In this document: positions 48,411 through 61,016 of the stretch, one piece after another | Numbering within the stretch: position 1 is the stretch's first letter | Layout: every line of letters begins with the position of its first letter | Assembly (NCBI GenBank): GCA_015698045.1 | Contig: BLAL01000068.1 | Span: forward strand, 310,001-374,000 | Origin: Rhizophagus clarus | Taxonomy: Eukaryota; Glomeromycota; Glomeromycetes; Glomerales; Glomeraceae | Direction: 5' to 3' | Length of the DNA: 64,000 nucleotides | Notes under the pieces: generated by a model | Told to the model about the DNA's origin: nothing | Database searches by the model: none | What the model saw: only the letters and a program-made list of their open reading frames with translations | Program-made: the position numbers and the translations under genes

Positions 48411-50069
48411 TCATACATTTTTTGTTTTGTTTATTCCAATATAATGGATCATCTTCCATATTGCTGAATATACTTTTGTAAGGTCATTTTTGCTTATTTT
48501 TTTGATTTCATTAAACTGATCATATGGTATCCATTCAAATACTGTATTATTAAAATCATTGACTTCTGATTGTATTTCTTGAATAAAATCATCAATTTTT
48601 TCGTTTCCACTTTCCCAGGAATTATTATTTAAAACTACAATATAATTATTTGTATTTGTTTTAAATCTTATACTTTTGTTTGATTGAAAAAATTGATATA
48701 AATTAATATTATTTTTGTGAAGTGCTAATTCATCATTGGATTTGCTTGAACCGTTCTGATTATAAAGATTTCTTATTTTAAATATTTTAATATAAAGATA
48801 ACTTATGTCAGGTCTATTTGATGGATCAGCATCCCAACATTGTTCCATTAGCTGTTTATATTCTAAGGGAATATCTGGTACAATTTTTGGTCTCATTCCA
48901 TTAATAATATTTATTGCAAGATCATAATTATGTTCATATTCATTAAATGACAGTATTCCAGATGAAATTTCCCACATGAGTATAGCAATACTATAAATAT
49001 CACATTTAAAAGAATAATCTTTCCCATTAAATACCTCAGGTGCTATATAAGGAAGATTTCCATATATACTCTTTAATGATTTATCAGCTGGCTCGAAAAA
49101 TCCAAGATCAGAAATGCACCATAAATCTGCACTTTGTAAGTATAATATATTCCCGGAATGTAAATCTCTATGAATTGCATTCTCTTTATGAATTTCATAA
49201 AGTGCTTTTATTATATCACAAATTATATTAATTCTTTCTTTCCATGTAAGTTTATTATGACTTTGTAGTAAATACCTCCTTAAGTCAATATCCACTTGTT
49301 GTAATACAAGCATATAATTTCCATCTGATGGATCGATAGATAAACCGAAACTTTTAACAACACCCGAAGATTTATTACTTATTGTTAAGTGTGATTTAGC
49401 CTATAAATGTTAAACAAATATTTATAAAGGTTATATGATCAATATTACTTTAAAAATAATAATATAATTTACCTCCTCAAACCAACTTCTATTTGCATTT
49501 TCAACATTCTCTAGTTTTTTAAATATCACTCTAATCGTACCAAATTTATTTAATTGTTGTTTCTTAGAATTCCATTTATTATAGGGTCCATCAATCCATT
49601 TTGCTGTATAAATCTCGGAGAATCCACCTTCGGTTAAGTACTTAATATTTCGTAAATTATTATACAGTATCCATTCAATTATCCTAGTTGGAGCAACTGT
49701 TTCCATTTGGCATTTTTGTATCAAATTGTCTATATCGTCATTATCTGATATCCAATTTGAAAAATGTGATTTTAAATAATTTCGAATGCAGATTTCACAA
49801 TATGATGTGGCTAAACATTCACTTTGACAATTTTCACAAATTCTTTTTTCATCTTCGTCCTTAATAATTTTAAAATAATCATAACTCTCAGCTATAATTC
49901 TTATAGTTTCTGTTTTCTCATCGGTTGTAAGAAATTTATTAGCAAAAATAATTCCGTTTAATAATTTTTGTTGATTGATTAAGTCATAATTAAGATTAGG
50001 ATTCTTTTCTGCTTCACTAAAAGCTTCTTGAATTGCCGCATAAATTAATTTTTTACGAATAGTAGTCAT
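48411..50069 (-). CDS. array 3 head: complete tyrosine-kinase-like kinase fused to an N-lobe unit (528 aa)
   Basis: Exons 49473-50069 and 48411-49400 join in phase 0 within alpha-C, as in the other arrays. Residues 78-94 hold CxxC..CxxC (zinc-ribbon-like). The N-lobe has EGGFSEIYTAKW (148-158) and VIFK with Lys 184. The second exon gives HRDLHSGN (Asp 278), DLG (Asp 297) and APE (319-321). All the residues needed for catalysis are present except that DFG is DLG. After the kinase, the same exon runs without intron into a unit NNYIVVLNN..WESGNEKIDDFIQEIQ..VFEWIPYDQFNEIKK..KVYSAIWK. A one-base loss then ends the frame at 48411. This exon looks like a fusion between a kinase end and an array exon, which would once have given a two-kinase protein. 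The start ATG is at 50069. Confidence 0.8.
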
Positions 50070-52688
50070 GAAGGGTATAAAAAATACTTTTAAATAGTTT
50101 TGGTAAATATTGAGGAAAATAAATTCGAAAAAAAATAATTTGAATGAATAACACTAAATAAGTAAAAGGAACATTTCACAAATCCTGAAATAGATAAAAT
50201 ATTCTTCCGAAAATTAAGCATTTTTATACAACGATAATGCTGGTCAAATTAACATAACTAGCCGCTTAATTCTGGCCAGGACCAAGATGCTCTAATTTCG
50301 GAAGGGTTAATTTAGGATGTAAGATAGTTTATTCATCTTATTAATCAACTTTTCTTTAACGTTAAGAATTTATTTATATAACTTTGTCTTTAACCTTTTA
50401 AATAACATGCAATAATAGTGTTCACTGATATTTATTTTTTCGTACAAATTACAAAGTTTTATTATAAATAAAGATTTTCTACTCTGTTCTCTTATTTATT
50501 TATTTGAACAAATCATGATAAATGAATTGTAAAATTGATATGTTTAACGTTTATCGATAATTAAAGATAATCTTCTTCTATTATCTAATATATAAAAAAC
50601 TTATTACACATCTGAAACGAATAAATTAATTATTTACATCAGTATTTTCAAATTTAATAATATTCGTCGAAACACTTAAATATTATTTGTCATCAGAAAT
50701 TTCCATTTCATCTTGTTCTTCTGGATTAATCATATCTAAACCATCATTCTTCATCTAAATTATGAAGAATATAAATAAATAAAACGTAATTATTAATAAG
50801 AATTTTTTCAATTTCATCATGGTAAAATATATAATTTATTACGTAAATATTACTTAACATCAGAAATTTCCATTTCATCTTGATCTTCTGAGTTAATCAT
50901 ATCTACATGAACATCATTTTCATCTAAATTATGAACAAAATAAACAAGATAATGCATTTATTAGTAAGATTTTTCAATTTTATCTAAATTTAATTTATCA
51001 AGGTATACGGTTTGTTATAAGACGCTATTATATTTATAAAAAAATAGCGCATAGATTAAAGGTTACAAATTTATTATATATATAAATTAGAATCTTACTT
51101 TCTATTTCAATTATTTTTATATTCTTATCACTTATCTAAGTTCCTGCGATAGAAATTAGTAGTAATTCTCGTGATATTATATTATTTGTCCAATATAAAT
51201 AAAAAAAATGACACCAATTCATTCGAACATTAAATTGATAACATGATATCATTTCGTAAATATCTAGTGAATATTTCGTAATCCTTTCTAACACTTTCTT
51301 TTCGCTCATTAATAATGTACATCCACACCAAATTTTAATACTATCTAAATATTAGCAAATCACTAAAGTATTTCAAGTTTCCAAACCTTTACTTATAATT
51401 CTAACAGGAAGTTATTTAAGTTTTGTCAAAACTTAGCAATAGCTAAATTTAAAAATTATAATCATAGTAACACATACGTCATGTTCGTGATAATCAGTCA
51501 AAGAAAAAATACATGATGTCTATGGTATTACCATTTATTTATATAAGAAATGAATAAACACACGTAAATTTAAGAACAATTAAAATAAACAAATTTGAAA
51601 TTTTTCATTTTGCACCGAATTCTTAAAACTCTTGTTTATAACTTATACAACTGAACAGAAATAATTTACAGTAAATAGATAATTTTAAAAAAAAAATTTT
51701 ATTCATTACACTAATTACAATTGAAATGTTTTTTTGACATTTTTGTGCTTAATCAAAAGAGCAATAGATGCTTTAAATAGTGATCATCCATTCAAGTTCT
51801 TATCTGATATTTTACTTTTTGATGAAATGACTCGTTTGTTTATGAATATTTAAATAAGAATTTCAGTTTTGATGTAAAAGATATTATAAAAAGTAAATAA
51901 CAAATAAATTTAGTATGATAAACTGAATGTAATAGTAACGGTCGCAGTATATACTTTAAATATGCTGTACTTATGTAAAATGATAAAATTTTATAATTAA
52001 GAAAATTTTAGACCTCATCTAAACCTACGGTAATACGGTATGATAAGTTCTGGATATGATCAATAGACATTGTAAATCATGTGGAGATAACTGAAATATT
52101 TTAATCAAAAGAATTTTTTACGTTTTTTAACAATAATTCTGCTACTTAGCCTAATTTAATATTTATATATTTATTCTAATTAATCTTATTTTACCATACG
52201 AACTTATGAAATAAACTATTTTACTGAAATCAATAATTGTCAATAATTTTATTGATCTATTGAACTTGATTAATGAATGTAATAATTTATAAAATCAATA
52301 TACAATGACTGAACCTTTTTTTACAATAAACTGTATTTTATTCTCAAAATAAGTAATTTACTCAAATTAGCTTAGCTAGTAACTCACTTGTTCATGATAA
52401 TTATTATGTGCCAGGCTATACAATATTGTTGGGCTATTCATCATCATTTAAAAATAATTTAGACTTCTTAAAATGTCTAGTAATTGCTCAATTACAAACT
52501 GATTTTGTTTATGTAAATAACAAATATACTCTATAATATCAGTGTTGAACAAAAACATAAAAAATACAATTGTATGCTTTAGTATTTCATATTTTAAAAA
52601 CTATAAATATAATAAAGAATACATTTAAAAAACATATAACAGTATAATTAAAAAAACTTCAAATCTAATAATATAACAAATTATAATT
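50070..52688. other. intergenic with a small duplicated acidic exon
   Basis: Two copies about 177 bp apart (50689-50770 and 50866-50945), read on the minus strand, end in DMINPEEQDEMEISDDK and DMINSEDQDEMEISDVK with stops. They look like duplicated last exons of an unknown acidic protein. Nothing else coding is seen. 52380-52560 is the 3' flank shared with array 1. Confidence 0.35.
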
Positions 52689-55600
52689 TTAACTTTGGTC
52701 TGTACGAACAGTAATGATTCCACAGTCTAAACATTCAGAATTATCATATATCGTAAGATCTTTTGTATATGGATTAAGTAATCGAGATGTATAAATAGCT
52801 TGTGGATGCTGTTTGCTTTTCTTTAAAGAATGGTGTGATTTTCTGTAATTTTCTGCTTCTTTAAATTGATTTTTAATTTCAATTGCTTCTGGTTCACTTT
52901 TTTTATATGAATTATAGAAATCCTGGAATGACTTAACCTTATCATATATTTCAATTGCACTTGGTCTATTATCTGGATTTGAGTCCCAACATTTTTTCAT
53001 TAAGTCAATATAACATTTTGGTGTTTCTTTCTCATTTATTTCAGGTCTAATTCCATCACATATATCTAACACCAAAAACTCATTATGAGCACGATTGTCA
53101 AAAGGATGTCTTCCAGTTGCTGTAAAATACATAATCATACCAAAGCTATATATATCTGCTTTTTTGGTATAAGCTTTATTTCTTAATACTTCAGGCGGCA
53201 TATAAGGTAAAACTCCATAAATTTTTACCACATTTGTGTTATTTACATCTTCACATAATCCCATGTCCGATATGAATAGCGATTTTTTATTGAGATCATT
53301 TAAATTTTTAGTTAAAAATAGTATATTTCCTGGATGCAAATCATGATGAACCTTCTGATTTTTGTGAATCCCTTTAAGACCTTCAATGATACTAAGTAGT
53401 ATTTGTATTTTATTTTTCCAATCAAAATTTTTATAATTTTTATTTATCCAATTATTGTAACTTCCACCTTCTGCAAATTCAAGAACAATAATAAAATCTT
53501 TTGTAACAGGATTTTGAGATATTCCATATACATTAAGAATATCATCCATTTTTTTAATAGAATATTCTTTAACCTATTTAAGAATATTTATATTATTAAT
53601 TTTCAAAAAAAAGTATTTGGTTAATCACAATTACTTATAAAAAATCTCATACCTCATTTAAAAATTTATCAATTAGATTTTGTGAATTATCTAAACATTT
53701 TAAAGCAATTTTTTTGTTTGAAATTCTTATATACGTTTCTTTATCAACATCATATTTCAGTGGACCATCTTTCCATATTGCTGAATATACTGTGGCGAAT
53801 CCACCCTTACCTATTTCCTTACTAATGTAATTAAATTGATTGTATGGTATCCATTCAAATACTATATTAAGACGAGTATTGATCTTTGATCGCATTTCTT
53901 GAACTAAATTATCAATTTTTTCATTTTTACTTTTAAAAAAATTTGTAGTTATTGCACATTGTTTACACCATTTATAATTTATATGAGTATATTTTTTACC
54001 ACAATTTTTACAATATGTTTCACCATATTCTGTACAAAATTCATTTTGAAGAACTAATATATAATTTTTTTTGTCAGGACTTTGAGACATCCCATAGATT
54101 TTTAAGCTATTACCAGATTCTTTAACCTGTTAAATTGTAAAATACATCATTAAACTAATAAATGAATACTAAATTAAACTAAAAATAGTTCACCTTATCT
54201 AAAAATTTTCGTGAGTCATTGTAACATAATAAAGCAACCCCAATCTCCCATACTGCTGAATATACTGCAATAAAATTGCCTTTGCCTATATTTCTAATTT
54301 TAATAAACTGATCATACGTTATCCATTCATATACTGCATCATTGTAATCTCCAATTTTTAACTGCATTTCTTGAACGAAATCATCAATTGTTTCATCTCT
54401 ACTGTTCCGATTTAAAACTAATATATAATCATTTGTCTCAATTTTTTGAGATATTCCGCACAATGCAGTAAGTGCATTATTTTTTGACGAATATTTTTTA
54501 GCCTAAATAAAAATAAAAAAGATAAGTATATTTATGTTGAAAAAGTATTAAAATATTTTTAAAATTTTATACCTCATTTATCACAAACTCAATTGAATTT
54601 TGTGAATCATGAAAAAATTTTAAAGCAACTTCTTTATTTGGATTTCTTGTATATTCTTCAACTTCCCAATCATAAGTTAATGGGCCATCCCTCCATATTG
54701 CTGAATATACTGTTATAAGATTATTTTCACCTGATCTTTTAATCTCTGTAAACTGACTGTATGGTATCCATTCAAATACTATATCTTCATATTTATTAAT
54801 TTTTAATTGCATTTCTTGAATAAAATTATCAATTTTATCACTTCCACTGATACAATTAACAAGGTTTATAGAATTGTTTTGAACTAAAATATAATCATTT
54901 GTATTTGGATTTTGAGATATTCCGTACAATACAATAAAACCATTATCTATTGTTGAAGATTTTTTAGCCTAAACAAATATCACAAGATAAATATGTTATA
55001 TTAAAAGGTATTAAAATATTTACAAAATTAATACCTCATTTATTACAAAGTTAATTGAATTTTGTGAATCACACAAAAATTTTAAAGCAACTTCTTTATT
55101 TGGATCTCGTGTATATATTCCATCTTCCCAATCATAAGTTAATGGGCCATCCCTCCATGTTGCTGAATATACTGTTATAAGACTATTATTACCTGTTTTT
55201 TTAACTTGCTCAAACTGATTGTATGATATCCATTCAAACATTATGATTTCTAATTGCCTTTTTTGAATAAAATCATCAATTTCTTCATTTCCACTTGTCC
55301 AATTAAAAACTAAAATATAATCATTTGTATTTGGATTTTGAGATATTCCATACAATACAATAAAACCATCACCTTCTGTTGAATATTTTTTAGCCTAAAT
55401 ACAAAAATTAAAAGATAAAAATACTATACTAAGAAATATTAAATATTTACAAAAATTAATACCTCATTTATTACAAATTCACCTGGATTTTGTGAATCAT
55501 TTAAACCATGCAGAAATTTTAAAGCAACCTCTTTATTTGGATCTCTTGTATTTTCTTTATCTTTCCAATCATATGTTAATGGGCCATCTATCCATATTGC

Positions 55601-58009
55601 TGAATATATTGTTATAAGACTATTATTACCTGTTTTATAAATTTGATCAAACTGATTGTATGGTATCCATTCAAATACTTTATCTCCATATATAATTTTT
55701 AATTGCATTTCTTGAATAAAATCATCAATTTTTTCATTTCCACTTGACCAGTTAAAAACTAAAATATAATCATTTGTAACTAAATCCTGAGATATTCCAT
55801 ACAATACAAGAAACTTATTCTTCTTTTTGAAATATTTTTTAGCCTAAATACAAAAATTAAAAAGATAAATGTACTACACTAAAAAGTATTAAATGTTTAC
55901 AAAAATTAATACCTCATTTATTACAAATTCAACTGGATTTTGTGAATCATTTGAACCATGCAGAAATTTTAAAGCAACTTCTTTATTTGGATCTCTTGTA
56001 TATTCTTTATCTTTCCAATCATATATTAATGGACCATCCATCCATATTGCTGAATATACTGTTATAAGACTATTATTACCTGTTTTATTAATTTGATCAA
56101 ATTGATTGTATGGTATCCATTCAAATACTTTATCTCCATAAATAATTTTTAATTGCATTTCTTGAATAAAATCATCAATTTTTTCATTTCCACTTAACCA
56201 GTTAAAAACTAAAATATAATCATTTGTAACTAAATCCTGAGATATTCCATACAATACAAGAAACTTATTCTTCTTTTTGAAATATTTTTTAGCCTAAATA
56301 CAAAAATTAAAAAGATAAATATACTACACTAAAAAGTATTAAATGTTTACAAAAATTAATACCTCATTTATTACAAATTCAACTGGATTTTGTGAATCAT
56401 TTGAACCATGCAGAAATTTTAAAGCAACTTCTTTATTTGGATCTCTTGTATGTTCTTTATCTTTCCAATCATATATTAATGGACCATCCATCCATATTGC
56501 TGAATATACTGTTATAAGACTATTATTACCTGTTTTATTAATTTGATCAAATTGATTGTATGGTATCCATTCAAATACTTCATTTTTATATATATTAATT
56601 TTTAATTGCATTTCTTGAATAAAATCATCAATTTTTTCATTTCCACTTGACCAGTTAAAAACTAAAATATAATCATTTGTAACTAAATCCTGAGATATTC
56701 CATACAATACATGAAACTTATTCTTCTTTTTGAAATATTTTTTAGCCTAAATACAAAAATTAAAAAGATAAATGTACTACACTAAAAGTATTAAATGTTT
56801 ACAAAAATTAATACCTCATTTATTACAAATTCAACTGGATTTTGTGAATCATTTGAACCATGCAGAAATTTTAAAGCAACTTCTTTATTTGGATCTCTTG
56901 TATGTTCTTTATCTTTCCAATCATATATTAATGGACCATCCATCCATATTGCTGAATATACTGTTATAAGACTATTATTACCTGTTTTATTAATTTGATC
57001 AAATTGATTGTATGGTATCCATTCAAATACTTCATTTTTATATATATTAATTCTTAATTGCATTTCTTGAATAAAATCGTCAATTTTTTCATTTCCACTT
57101 GTCCAGTTAAAAACTAAAATATAATCATTTGTATTTGGATCCTGAGATATTCCATACAATACAAGAAACTTATTCTTCTTTTTAGAATATTTTTTAGCCT
57201 AAATACAAAAATTAAAAAGATAAATGTACTATATTAAAAGGTATTAAATATTTACAAAAATTATTACCTCATTTATTACAAATTCAACTGGATTTTGTGA
57301 ATCATTTGAACCATGAAGAAATTTTAAAGCAACCTCTTTATTTGGATCTCTTGCTGTATGTTCTTCATCTTCCCAATAATATGTTAATGGGCAATCCATC
57401 CATATTGCTGAATATACTGTTATAAGACTATTATTACCAGTTTTCTTAATTTGCTCAAACTGATTGTATGGTATCCATTCAAATACTTCATTTTTATATA
57501 TATTAATTCTTAATTGCATTTCTTGAATAAAATCGTCAATTTTTTCATTTCCACTTGTCCAGCTAAAAACTAAAATATAATCATTTGTATTTGGATTCTG
57601 AGATATTCCATACAATACAAAAAACCTATTCTTCTTTTTGAAATAATTTTCAGCCTAATAAAAATAAAAAAGTTAAATATACTATATTAAAAAAGTATTA
57701 AATTATTTATAAAATTAATACCTCATTTATTACTAAATTAATTGAATTTTGTGAATCATGAAAAAATTTTAAAGTAACTTCTTTATTTGGATTTCTTATA
57801 TATTCTTTATCTTCCCAATCATAAGATAATGGACCATCCCTCCATATTGCTGAATATACTTTTATAAGATTATTTTCACCTGATCTTTTAATCTCTGTAA
57901 ACTGACTGTATGGTATCCATTCCAATACTACGTCATTATGGTTTTTAATTTTTAATTGCCTTTCCTGAATGAAATCATCAATTTTTTTATTTCCACTTAA
58001 TAAATTCAT
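52689..58009 (-). CDS. array 4: kinase with nine extra N-lobe units (11 exons, 1542 aa)
   Basis: Exons in order: 57722-58009, 57268-57654, 56815-57198, 56363-56746, 55913-56293, 55463-55843, 55035-55394, 54573-54968, 54194-54502, 53653-54126, 52689-53573. All introns are phase 0, and the joined 4629-nt frame is open. Units read LYGISQDxVTNDYILVFNW, SGNEKIDDFIQEMQLKI, VFEWIPYNQFDQINKTGNNS, LITVYSAIWMDGPL, VALKFLHGSNDSQNP, FVINE. The ninth exon is a short unit with VALL for the beta3 Lys motif. The tenth exon (158 codons) has a zinc-ribbon-like CKNC...CKQC and GKGGFATVYSA. The last exon (295 codons) is the C-lobe with HHDLHPGN, DMG and PPE. The last three exons have nearly the same lengths and order as in array 1 (103, 158, 295 against 102, 158, 295 codons). 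Only the final kinase has a C-lobe. The start is the ATG at 58009. Confidence 0.85.
55463..57654 (-). repeat. five near-identical tandem exon units of about 452 bp in array 4
   Basis: Exon starts at 57654, 57198, 56746, 56293 and 55843 are spaced 456, 452, 453 and 450 bp. Both exons and introns are almost the same. The differences cluster in the linker before the beta1 strand and in small parts of the beta4-beta5 segment. Confidence 0.85.
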
Positions 58010-58147
58010 AAAATTTATTTTTTAGATATGTGAATATTTTGAATATTCAATGTCTGATTTTAAAAGACTATATTTAAAACCGAAATTTTTTTTCGTTATT
58101 TTATACGCAATGTAACGTAACCTTTACATATTTAGTTGTACAACCTG

Positions 58148-58181
58148 CACGTGAATAAATTTGCGTTACAGCAATCACGTG
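58148..58181. promoter_or_regulatory. paired CACGTG upstream of array 4
   Basis: CACGTG at 58148-58153 and 58176-58181, 139 and 167 nt upstream of the ATG at 58009. Confidence 0.4.
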
Positions 58182-58308
58182 ATATTTCATTATGCAACGA
58201 CTGCAACGTAAAATTATAGTTATACATACTGTTAGCTACTACTCTTTAAATAAGACTTTCATAATTTTTATATATCTTTGGTTAGGAATTGGAATCTATT
58301 CCAATTTA

Positions 58309-59713
58309 TTTTATTTTATTTTTATTTTTACAGGTGGGTACCACAGATACAGTTATACATCAATTAAGTACTAGACTAGAATGTATAAAATAAATGAGAA
58401 GATAAAAACATAGAAGAAAATAAAAAATTATCTATGAATTGATCATTAAAAAAAGAAAACATATCCGAATATGAATACCATAAACCCGAGTGTAAAAATT
58501 ACTTGAAGCCCAAACTAAATGTTGAGCGTAATTGAGAATAAACTTTGGTTTGATGGGTGGAAAAAGGAGTTGAAGGATGAAGTGGAGCATCAGTGATTAG
58601 ACCTGAAGAATGTTTTTGCCGTTTGTTTTTACGTGATCGATAATTTGATCGATAATTACGTTTTTTGTCGAGATGTTATATTCAAATGATCTTTCTCCCA
58701 AGTTTTCAGGGCAGCAGCGTGGGTGTTCCATAATTTAGACTTAAAGTCTGCAAAAAGTGAACATAGGAAACGGAGGAGTAACTGTTTACGCTTCCGCTGT
58801 TGGGTAATAAAAATATTGAAGAGTTGAACCAATTCTTTAGGAACAAAGTTATGAAAAAGGAGGTAACAGGGATGTAAAGGTGACAGATCGTTGTGAGTAT
58901 CCAAGAACGACGATAAAGTGAATAAAGCACACTTGTTTACGTAGCGAGGGATATCCTGAGGCATCACTGCAGTGCAGTGTTCTGTCAATAGGTCAATTAA
59001 AACAAGGTGGTGTGATTCTAAGATAGAAATACAAATTGATTTGTGACTAAGACATAATCCAAAGTGGTAATTTGTATCTTCATTTAAGTGGCATGAAGGA
59101 CAAAGGATAGGTGCTGTAGAGTATAATTTGGGCAATTCCTCTGTTGTATGGAGCCAGTCGGTAAACTGAAGGTGATTGTTTTTATCTTATGAGAGATGAC
59201 CTTTGAAAGTTTCGAAGATGTAGGTGAAGGATAGGGGTTATGATTAATCCATAACGAAGTGGATTCCCAGTCCACGGAGTCACTAATGATTAAGTCAGGG
59301 ATATCCTTGTAGATTGAAGAACCAATCAAACGGTTGAAATTTTTAGCAGTGATAAGGTATTACACCATTTCCGAATATTTTTGTCGACGTGAGAAATGCC
59401 GTTCCATGTAATATTAGCGATACGGTCATCAAAAACACGCGTGCTGATTAAAAAGGGTTCGGTAGAAGAGTGACCTAATTTTGCTAGCTGATCGGCTGCA
59501 TCGTTACAAGGATCGTTATTGTGAACCTTGACTTTGTGAAGAGACACCTGTAAGTCTTTGTGACGGTGTAAAAATTTAATGAGTTTCCATACAGTATGCG
59601 AATTCTGTTTGTGAAATTGGCGAACGCTATAAACGGAATTGAAAATTAAGTTGTTGAATCCTTGTATACAGTTGGCAGAATCTGTGAAAATTTGAACTTG
59701 AGTACTAGAAGGA
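58309..59713 (-). mobile_element. LINE (non-LTR retrotransposon) 3' half with RNase H, frameshifted
   Basis: On the minus strand the element begins inside an RNase H domain (STQVQIFTDSANCIQGF; later KVHNNDPCNDAADQLAKLG). After frameshifts near 59330 and 59130 it continues to a zinc-knuckle-like CPSCHLNEDTNYHFGLCLSH and a C-terminal tail ending at 58656. A 3' untranslated part and an A-rich tail (AAAATAAAATAAAATAAA type) follow at 58309-58335. AATCTATTCCAATTTA at 58293-58308 and AATCTATTCCCATTTA at 59714-59729 are the target-site duplication, with one mismatch. The 5' half with endonuclease and reverse transcriptase is absent, the usual result of incomplete reverse transcription. Confidence 0.8.
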
Positions 59714-59729
59714 AATCTATTCCCATTTA

Positions 59730-60347
59730 TTTTTTTTTTTTTTAATTGAAGAGGACAGTGAAAGTCAGTTACATCGCGTAAAACTAATAATTAGGATTAT
59801 TTGACGCCACTACACTATTCTACCTAGATTATAACAATCCCAGCCTGTTCTCTTATCGGAGACGATCCCTGAGGATGTCTAATCGCACTGGGGAATAGGA
59901 CAAAAGGGGAAAAGGGAATCCACAAACTTGCTCCTAGTTTTTAGGAACTTAGTTCCATCCACTTACATCGTTCGTTGACGAAGAGCATCGCACCTAACAT
60001 CAACTTATGATCAACCACTGATCCATCAAAAAAAACAAAAACAAAGAAAAGAAAAAAAAAACAAAAAATAAAACAAAAAAAATGACTAATCTAAAATGCA
60101 AATCAACTAGCCACTAGCACACTGCTAGAACCCATTATAAAACTTTAACGACGAAGTGGCCTTAGTCTACCAGTCGGTCGTTCTTCCAATAGTGACACGG
60201 TCGGAGCTAAAACAGAAAATCGGGTGGTAACCTACAAAATAAAATTTTAAAGTGGCTACCGCTAAAGTTCGAACTACCCTTCCGCCAGTAATTTAATGAG
60301 GGTTTTTAATAAAGACCGCGATGATTCTTTTCCTCTTTTATGGCTTT
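59730..60347 (-). mobile_element. 618-bp poly-A retroelement (SINE-like or LINE 3' piece)
   Basis: Perfect 15-bp copies of ATCTATTCCCATTTA lie at 59715-59729 and 60348-60362. A T run at 59730-59743 is the poly-A tail on the minus strand. No open frame of note. The part with AACAGGCTGGGATTGTTATA near 59830 resembles the 3' end of the LINE piece at 21900-22333, so it may be a LINE end rather than a true SINE. Confidence 0.75.
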
Positions 60348-60362
60348 ATCTATTCCCATTTA

Positions 60363-60833
60363 GAATCATTCTAAGAATCGATAATCGAATCTTCCGGAAA
60401 TCACGTGATTTATCTTATTAACACCGATCATTTTTTCCTTTTACGACGATAGCCGATCCGCAAAAATGAGCATAAATTTCTTTCTTTGATATTTTAATTT
60501 GGGTCTGCATTAATATTCGGCGTTTCGGCCCGAATTACGGAGATTCGATTTCGATAGTTTCGATTTTAATAGAATAGATTCCAAATTTCCAATCCCTAAT
60601 CTTTGATGCATCCTAAAAATTTGGTCTTAACTTTTTGAAAAAATAAGTTTTACTATTTTATTATAAATGGTGTAGTAGTAGTTACGAAAGTATCTAAAGA
60701 CTAAAGAAAACTACGGATAACATGGCTACCATAACAGTACAACAGTTCGTTTAACATGTTTAAAATTAAACAAATATTCATAAAATTATTTATAATAAAT
60801 TTTTTTTTTTGAAGATTTCTTTGTCTATACCGT
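60363..60833. other. intergenic
   Basis: No gene seen. CACGTG occurs at 60402-60407. From 60700 the sequence matches the region at 42280. Confidence 0.4.
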
Positions 60834-61016
60834 TTATTCGAAATACTTTATATATCTAGCTTCTACATTAAATTCATTTTTGGTTTTTTTTCTACTTGTT
60901 TCATAATAAATTTTTTTTACCATGAAAATAACGCTTAGTCCTAAAAGAAAACATGTAGTAAGAATCGAAATCTGGATCATCAAATATACAATAGTAGTCT
61001 TTTTGACACCAAACAA
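60834..61016 (-). pseudogene. TLDc C-terminal relic
   Basis: A 60-codon minus frame ends in KKIYYETSRKKTKNEFNVEA, then RYIKYFE. It lines up with the C-terminus of the BTB-TLDc proteins (SYEKSIRKTGKYFAVEECEV, then FQII). The rest of the gene is decayed. Downstream and upstream flanks resemble those of the 16.4-19.3 kb copy and the 42.4-43.8 kb relic. Confidence 0.6.

Noticed and set aside
34199..58009. Regularly spaced repeats suggesting a CRISPR-like array
   Set aside because: The repeated parts are long coding exons with introns between them, in a eukaryotic genome.
60258..60300. tRNA-like boxes (TGGCGGAAGGG and GTTCGAACT, minus strand) in the 59730-60347 element
   Set aside because: The A-like and B-like boxes are almost adjacent, so they cannot form a polymerase III promoter of tRNA type.
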